DNA from: Candidatus Aminicenantota bacterium
Lineage (GTDB): Bacteria; Acidobacteriota; Aminicenantia; UBA2199
Direction of reading: 5' to 3'
NCBI GenBank assembly: GCA_023136725.1
Contig: JAGLQR010000047.1
Location: 1-8,824 of the forward strand
Length of the DNA: 8,824 nt
Shown here: positions 5,724-8,824 of the stretch, piece after piece
How positions within the stretch are numbered: the stretch's first letter is position 1
How the letters are laid out: every line of letters starts with the position of its first letter
Notes under the pieces: generated by a model
The model's database searches: none
What the model saw: the letters and a program-made list of their open reading frames with translations, nothing else
Told to the model about the DNA's origin: nothing
Made by a program: the position numbers and the translations under genes

Positions 5724-6800
5724 ATGAAAAAAGGTATAGTACTATTGTTAATTGTTTTTTCCATGTCAATATTCGGTGATGAATTTACTTCAGAGGATAT
5801 TCAGAAATTCAAAAAAATATGTGAAAGTGCTCCACTTTATGAATATGGTGTTGTCTGGGTCACGGATTTGTGTCTGGATCACGAAGGCTCAGTATATATT
5901 CTTGATGCGAATAATAAAAAGATAGTTAAGCTGTCACCTGAATTAAAATTTATGAAGTCATTTGGAAAAAAAGGACAGGGGCCGGGTGAGTTTAATAGTG
6001 CTTATAAACTTTCTGCTGATAGATCAGGAAATATTTATTTAGTCGAAAATATGGTTAAGGTTATTAAGTTTTCCGGATCAGGAGAGTTTTTAAAAGAAAG
6101 CAGGATATCAGGATTCACATCTGTGAGTTTTGGGAAAGTCATTGATTATCCAGTATTTATAGGGAAAAAGTTTAATAAAGATTTTAGTTATAAACTGCAA
6201 ATATTCAATATCGAAGCAAAATCAATTCTTAAGGAATATAAAATCCTGGAGTCAAGCAATTTTGCTGTTAAAACGAATATGGGATATCTGGCTCCATCTA
6301 TACCGTTTGTAGGAGGGCACTCTTTTTTTGAAACTAATGGCAAATATTGTATCGCAGGAGAAGGTGAAAGGTTCTCTGTGAATTTATTTGATAATAAAGG
6401 AAATACAATAACGTCTGTTAAAAAAGAAATTGAAGCGAGAAAGTTGAAAAAGGAAGAAAAGGAATTTTTAATCAAGAAAGTTATGCAAATGCTTCCAGGT
6501 AAAAAGGATAGAAAGGAAGTTGAAAAATTAGTCGAAAATTACAAATTTAAAAATTTCATTCATAAATTATTATTATCAGAAAACTATTTTTATGTTTTTC
6601 CTGTACCGGAAGATATCAGTATTTCCGATAAGTTCCCTGTAGAGATATATAATTTTAAAGGAGAACTTGTAAGAAAAAGTTACTTCCCAAAGGTCCCAGA
6701 TAAAATTTCTGAAAATTATGCTTTTGTAATTGAAAAAGAAGAGATTGAGGATGAAGAGGTAACAAAAATTGTAAAATATAAGATTCAGATAGATAACTAG
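5724..6800 (+). CDS. Six-bladed beta-propeller exported protein, first of three
   Basis: The product has 358 residues. A signal peptide covers about 1-18 (MKKGIVLLLIVFSMSIFG, then DEF). The signature blade lies at 49-90: a short repeat with GSVYILDANNKKIVKLS, then FGKKGQGPGEF, whose GxGPGE is the hallmark of the exported NHL-like six-bladed propellers seen in Bacteroidota and Acidobacteriota-type genomes. A second blade follows near 97-125 (SADRSGNIYLVENMVKVIKFS). A charged helical insertion, rich in Lys and Glu, lies at about 232-283 between later blades. The start is supported by GGAGG 4 nt upstream and a good promoter. The protein is probably a periplasmic or surface-bound scaffold or ligand binder; I see no catalytic motif. 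It shares its layout with the next two genes, but the sequences are well diverged outside the signature blade, so the duplications are old. Confidence 0.82.
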   Translation: MKKGIVLLLIVFSMSIFGDEFTSEDIQKFKKICESAPLYEYGVVWVTDLCLDHEGSVYILDANNKKIVKLSPELKFMKSFGKKGQGPGEFNSAYKLSADRSGNIYLVENMVKVIKFSGSGEFLKESRISGFTSVSFGKVIDYPVFIGKKFNKDFSYKLQIFNIEAKSILKEYKILESSNFAVKTNMGYLAPSIPFVGGHSFFETNGKYCIAGEGERFSVNLFDNKGNTITSVKKEIEARKLKKEEKEFLIKKVMQMLPGKKDRKEVEKLVENYKFKNFIHKLLLSENYFYVFPVPEDISISDKFPVEIYNFKGELVRKSYFPKVPDKISENYAFVIEKEEIEDEEVTKIVKYKIQIDN

Positions 6801-6811
6801 CTGATTTTACT

Positions 6812-6841
6812 TTGGAATAATTTTTTTTAAAATTATATAAT
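6812..6841 (+). promoter_or_regulatory. sigma70-like promoter with perfect -10 for the second propeller gene
   Basis: TTGGAA at 6812-6817 and a perfect TATAAT at 6836-6841 are 18 nt apart. The start point would be near 6848, leaving a leader of about 23 nt before the TTG at 6871. The spacer contains a perfect AT-only inverted repeat, ATAATTTT (6817-6824) and AAAATTAT (6829-6836), which may be chance in this AT-rich stretch. Confidence 0.55.
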
Positions 6842-6870
6842 TATTTTAATAAGTTTTTCCGGGGGATAAT

Positions 6871-8010
6871 TTGAAGGCTTTGTTAATTAGTTTTATTACA
6901 ATTCTATTTTTGTTTTCATTCGGTTTTGGCCAGGATCAAATTGTATTTAATGCAAACTCCGGGTCCCCGGTTCTTAAGAAGGAAGCCAGGGTGCTGAAAA
7001 TTAAAAAGGTGCTTACTCTTGATGGTGATTCGGACCTTTATCAATTCAAAGATCCTGAGAGGTTTGATATTGGAGAGGATGGTTCCATCTTTGTCCTGGA
7101 CTGGAACAGGGCTCTTTACAAATTTTCGGCAGAAGGTAAGTTTCAGATGAATTTGTTCAAAAAAGGAGAGGGTCCCGGGGAGTTGAAACACCTGTTCAGG
7201 TTCTTTCTCACAAAATTGGAAGTTATTCAATACTGCCATTTTCCGAATAAAATAGTGATAAAGAACTTTAGAGGGGAATTGCAACATAATAATTCTATTC
7301 CTGAAAAAGGGCCTCTTTCACTGATTGGAGTAGATGGAAATACATATATCTTTTCAAAAAATTCACCCTTGAATTTTTTAAAGAATATTACCGATAAACT
7401 TCAGGAAATTTCATACAAAAATTATTTTTATAATTGGAGATCCGGTGAAAAAGTAGTAACCAGGGGGAAAATTTTTTATACGGAATATGGAAGATTTAAG
7501 AAATATCCCGGAGGAGGTATGACAGGTAGCCGATCTCCTGCTAATGTTTTTACTATAAGCAATGTAAAGAACGGTTTAGTTTATTTTATCAATAGTTTTG
7601 ATTATAAAGTGATCAAATTAAATATTCATGACCTGAAGATAAAAAAGGAGTTTGGCAGACCTTTTCAGAGTGTGAATTATTTTCATCCACTTGACTATAT
7701 TGAGATGATGAAAAAAGAGAAACAACAGGTAAAGAAACCGGAGAAAAAATATTTTCAGGCTGTTCAGAAATTGTTCAACAGAAAGGATGAGTTATGGGCT
7801 ATCACTTCAACCTTTGAAAAGGGTAAAGGAATTCTAGTTGATGTGTTCTCCCATGATGGAGTTTATAAGGATAAATTCTTTCTTCCTTTGCCTGAAATAA
7901 CATCACCTCACTTTCCGGAATTCAACATTGTTGAAAATAAAATTATCATCCTGGGTAAAGATGAGGATGAGAACCACATTGTAAATATTTATGAAATTCA
8001 GAATAGATAA
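6871..8010 (+). CDS. Six-bladed beta-propeller exported protein, second of three (TTG start)
   Basis: The product has 379 residues and starts at a TTG, with GGGGGA at 6861-6866, 4 nt upstream. The start is convincing because the signal peptide begins there: MKALLISFITILFLFSFGFG, with cleavage before QDQ at residue 21. The signature blade is at 65-105 (GEDGSIFVLDWNRALYKFS, then KKGEGPGEL with GEGPGE at 99-104), matching its two neighbours. Later blades are less clear; GLVYFINSFDYKVIKLN at 235-251 is one, and a basic helical stretch (EMMKKEKQQVKKPEKK, about 278-293) precedes the last blades. It has its own promoter candidate, 70 nt separating it from the previous stop. The role is probably an extracytoplasmic binding or scaffold protein; the partner is unknown. 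The third propeller gene starts 21 nt after this stop and is probably co-transcribed. Confidence 0.82.
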   Translation: MKALLISFITILFLFSFGFGQDQIVFNANSGSPVLKKEARVLKIKKVLTLDGDSDLYQFKDPERFDIGEDGSIFVLDWNRALYKFSAEGKFQMNLFKKGEGPGELKHLFRFFLTKLEVIQYCHFPNKIVIKNFRGELQHNNSIPEKGPLSLIGVDGNTYIFSKNSPLNFLKNITDKLQEISYKNYFYNWRSGEKVVTRGKIFYTEYGRFKKYPGGGMTGSRSPANVFTISNVKNGLVYFINSFDYKVIKLNIHDLKIKKEFGRPFQSVNYFHPLDYIEMMKKEKQQVKKPEKKYFQAVQKLFNRKDELWAITSTFEKGKGILVDVFSHDGVYKDKFFLPLPEITSPHFPEFNIVENKIIILGKDEDENHIVNIYEIQNR

Positions 8011-8020
8011 ATGCTTCAGG

Positions 8021-8024
8021 GGAG
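8021..8024 (+). promoter_or_regulatory. Ribosome binding site deciding a TTG start in the third propeller gene
   Basis: GGAG at 8021-8024 lies 7 nt before a TTG at 8032. The alternative ATG at 8011 immediately follows the previous stop, has no purine-rich site before it, and would place this ribosome binding site inside the coding region. The TTG also gives a lipoprotein leader of normal length. Confidence 0.6.
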
Positions 8025-8031
8025 AAGGGAA

Positions 8032-8824
8032 TTGCTAAAAACTATTAAAGGTTACAGTATCATAGTTTTATTTTTGGCTGTTTTTGTTTTGCTGGGGAGT
8101 TGTTCAGAAAACAGGGTGGATGATCCGGGTTTAAAAGAAAACAGAGTTATTGAAAACCGGTATCCCGAAAACAATAAAATAGAATTATTGAAGCTTGAAG
8201 AAACTCTGAATATAAGTTCGGATATTGTTCCTGATCAGGAATCTGTGATTTTCACTGACTTTGAAAGGGACAAAAACGGTACAGTATATCTGGTAGACAA
8301 TAGTAATATTCATGTATATATTTTTGACAAATCGGGGAAGTTTAAGGGGAAGTTCCTGAGGAAAGGTAATGGCCCGGGGGAATTTATTGAATACCCCAAG
8401 ATCCGGTTAACAGAGAATTTTCTGTGGATCAAGGGAGAGAAAAAAATAGGGAAGTTCAGGAAAAATGGAGAGTTTATAAAAGAATTCAGGTTAAAGAACT
8501 ATTATGATCTGCTAATGATCGTTGATGATGGGAACTTTTTAGGATCAAGAGATACTATTGATAGAAAAAGAAAAGGAGGGTTCGGGAAAAAATTGCTGGC
8601 CCTTTTCTCTCTTGAAACAGAGGAGATAAAAGAAAAATATTGTGAAACATATGAAGCGGGAAGGTACTTTGTTAAGCTCGGGAAAAGGTATGCCCCGGTA
8701 TATCCGGATGCAGGGATAGTTCCTGATATTACATATACCTTTAACTTCAATACAAAAATAATCCTTTATTCGGAGAGCAGGTTATACAAAGTATATACAA
8801 AAGGACTTGATAACAAATTGATCT
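8032..8824 (+). CDS. Six-bladed beta-propeller lipoprotein, third of three (cut by right edge)
   Basis: This frame stays open to the end of the window, so only the first 264 residues are visible. From the TTG at 8032 the leader is MLKTIKGYSIIVLFLAVFVL followed by the lipobox LGSC, with Cys24 as the lipidated residue; it should be membrane-anchored, unlike its two neighbours. The signature blade lies at about 77-118 (KNGTVYLVDNSNIHVYIFDKSG, then RKGNGPGEF with GNGPGE at 112-117). Further blade-like stretches follow, such as KIGKFRKNGEFIKEFRL at 138-154. Full-length relatives are about 350-400 residues, so roughly a quarter to a third is missing. It begins 21 nt after the previous stop, without room for a separate promoter, so it is probably transcribed with the second propeller gene. 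An ATG at 8011 would add seven residues. Substrate or partner is unknown. Confidence 0.82.
   Translation, partial: MLKTIKGYSIIVLFLAVFVLLGSCSENRVDDPGLKENRVIENRYPENNKIELLKLEETLNISSDIVPDQESVIFTDFERDKNGTVYLVDNSNIHVYIFDKSGKFKGKFLRKGNGPGEFIEYPKIRLTENFLWIKGEKKIGKFRKNGEFIKEFRLKNYYDLLMIVDDGNFLGSRDTIDRKRKGGFGKKLLALFSLETEEIKEKYCETYEAGRYFVKLGKRYAPVYPDAGIVPDITYTFNFNTKIILYSESRLYKVYTKGLDNKLI

Noticed and set aside
8502..8750. Minus-strand open frame of 82 codons
   Set aside because: It lies wholly within the third propeller gene, which has a lipobox, the signature blade and a ribosome binding site; the opposite frame shows no recognisable protein features.

Overview
This AT-rich window carries only plus-strand genes, most of them encoding exported or surface proteins. 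The VWFA-related protein type, a zinc-type anti-sigma factor next to an ECF sigma factor, and runs of paralogous six-bladed beta-propeller proteins with a GxGPGE motif fit an uncultured Gram-negative lineage with large secreted-protein families, such as Acidobacteriota-related or Aminicenantes-like bacteria. This placement is inference from gene content; no taxonomic marker is present.

Left part (1-3337): the 3' end of a VWFA-related gene is cut by the window edge. An exported erythromycin-esterase-family protein follows, then a second, complete VWFA-related gene. The two VWFA-related proteins share their last 110 residues at about 65% identity without gaps, so the esterase gene sits between tandem paralogs.

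Middle part (3345-5621): two hairpin repeats with GTAG heads form a convergent pair at 3345-3418. An ECF sigma factor, a membrane zinc-finger anti-sigma factor and an exported protein of unknown family follow, with 1-nt spacing and then a 14-nt overlap. A third repeat, identical over 25 nt to the first, lies just after this operon, so the signalling cassette is bracketed by direct copies of the element. The repeats resemble REP/BIME elements and show paired, compensatory changes between copies.

Right part (5660-8824): three consecutive beta-propeller genes. The first two have good sigma70-like promoters and type I signal peptides. The third is a lipoprotein, starts close behind the second, and runs off the right edge. 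The second and probably the third use TTG starts.

The best-supported working unit is the sigma/anti-sigma pair, likely an envelope-sensing switch. Its target genes, and any link to the neighbouring exported proteins, cannot be read from the sequence. I see no tRNA, rRNA, CRISPR array, transposase or phage gene. No gene-free stretch exceeds 300 bases; the longest is 3338-3536, which holds the paired repeats.
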